The translations under genes and the position numbers were made by a program. Under the pieces are notes generated by a model. It worked only from the letters and a program-made list of their open reading frames with translations. It was not told where the DNA came from and did no database searches. This document shows positions 5,542 through 6,027 of a DNA stretch of 6,027 nt, one piece after another. Within the stretch, counting starts at the first letter, position 1. Every line of letters begins with the position of its first letter. Origin of the DNA: Bdellovibrio sp. (lineage in GTDB: Bacteria; Bdellovibrionota; Bdellovibrionia; Bdellovibrionales; UBA1609); the NCBI GenBank assembly GCA_003694355.1, contig RFKI01000250.1, positions 1 to 6,027 on the forward strand, in the 5' to 3' direction.

Positions 5542-6027
5542 ATTTGTAATTTCTTGTTGTCAATTTCACATATTCAAATTTTAACTCTTCTTGATGTCGT
5601 TCCCAGGACAATCTGTCGCCTTGTTTAAATTCCCAAGCTGCCACATGGCTAAACTTTTCATCATTTCTTAAAGCTTCATTATCGGGAGTTTGATACTCTT
5701 CTCTAAAGTGACTTCCACAAGACTCCTCTCTTTCTAAGGCATCTAGAGCTATCAGCTCTCCCAGCTCTAAAAAGTCAGCAACTCGTCCTGCTTTTTCTAA
5801 TTCCGTATTTTTATAATCTGCCTCCCCAGGAAGTTTTAGATTTACCCAAAATTCTTCTCTCAAGTTATGAATGAGTGTCATGGCTTTTTGAAGGCCTTCC
5901 CTATTTCTGGACATCCCTACATAATCCCACATTATTTTTCCAAGTTGTCGATGGAATTCATCGACAGTTTTAGACCCTTTAATGCTTAAAATTTTATCTA
6001 TTCGATTTTTCACATATTCTTGAGACC
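5540..6027 (-). CDS. sdhA: C-terminal part of succinate dehydrogenase/fumarate reductase flavoprotein subunit
   Basis: The frame is open to the right edge of the window, giving the last 161 residues of the flavoprotein; the FAD-binding and active-site parts lie outside. A GTG at 6013 is in frame but is internal, not the start. What is visible is the helical C-terminal domain: [17 protein letters not shown], the conserved [11 protein letters not shown] segment, then [13 protein letters not shown], and the terminal [15 protein letters not shown]. This resembles the longer B-type SdhA proteins of Bacteroides- and Bdellovibrio-like organisms more than the E. coli type, which is a judgement from memory of the family. 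SdhA oxidises succinate to fumarate (or the reverse) using covalently bound FAD, with SdhB as its electron partner. It ends 10 nt before the chosen sdhB start. Confidence 0.95.
   Translation of the reverse strand, partial: SQEYVKNRIDKILSIKGSKTVDEFHRQLGKIMWDYVGMSRNREGLQKAMTLIHNLREEFWVNLKLPGEADYKNTELEKAGRVADFLELGELIALDALEREESCGSHFREEYQTPDNEALRNDEKFSHVAAWEFKQGDRLSWERHQEELKFEYVKLTTRNYK

Noticed and set aside
1..6027. CRISPR array, insertion sequence or phage genes
   Set aside because: No regularly spaced repeats, transposase, integrase, terminal inverted repeats or phage-type proteins were seen.

Overview
The window is an AT-rich stretch of bacterial chromosome that looks Gram-negative. It carries a ribosomal protein gene, a respiratory complex II operon end, a secreted subtilase, an FHA-domain protein and an alpha/beta hydrolase. 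The protein types (long-prodomain subtilase with a CUB-like tail, degenerate tandem FHA protein, complex II subunits resembling the B-type SdhA/SdhB) would fit Bdellovibrionota or a related delta-proteobacterial-like lineage. That placement is inference from family impressions only; no search was run.

Layout: (1) Positions 1-644, minus strand: rpsF (bS6) followed 28 nt later by the start of an unrecognised two-helix membrane protein that runs off the left edge; rpsR is not in its usual place behind rpsF. (2) Positions 645-801: divergent intergenic/leader region with a small hairpin in front of rpsF and an uncertain start for the next gene. (3) Positions 715-2455, plus strand: an FHA protein with a second, degenerate FHA-like half, overlapping by 17 nt an alpha/beta hydrolase with an intact Ser-Asp-His triad. 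A perfect 10-bp hairpin spanning the hydrolase stop codon separates it from the convergent protease. (4) Positions 2504-4123, minus strand: a secreted S8 protease with signal peptide, inhibitor-like prodomain, full catalytic set and CUB-like C-terminal domain; its 180-nt upstream region holds a leader with two alternative pairings next to the Shine-Dalgarno and a pair of identical 8-bp palindromes 11 bp apart. (5) Positions 4304-4501, minus strand: an unrecognised 65-residue charged protein. (6) Positions 4502-4764: an intergenic region with a consensus DnaA box, a second near-match 3 bp away in the same orientation, a 90% AT tract and a short GC cluster, which together resemble part of a replication origin. 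(7) Positions 4765-6027, minus strand: sdhB and the C-terminal quarter of sdhA, in a tight sdhA-sdhB operon.

Functionally, the SdhA and SdhB parts form the soluble catalytic half of succinate dehydrogenase/fumarate reductase. The FHA and hydrolase genes are almost certainly co-translated, but nothing in the sequence says what they act on. The protease is exported and probably tightly controlled. The points most worth checking are the DnaA-box region, the protease leader and operator, and the degenerate second FHA half.
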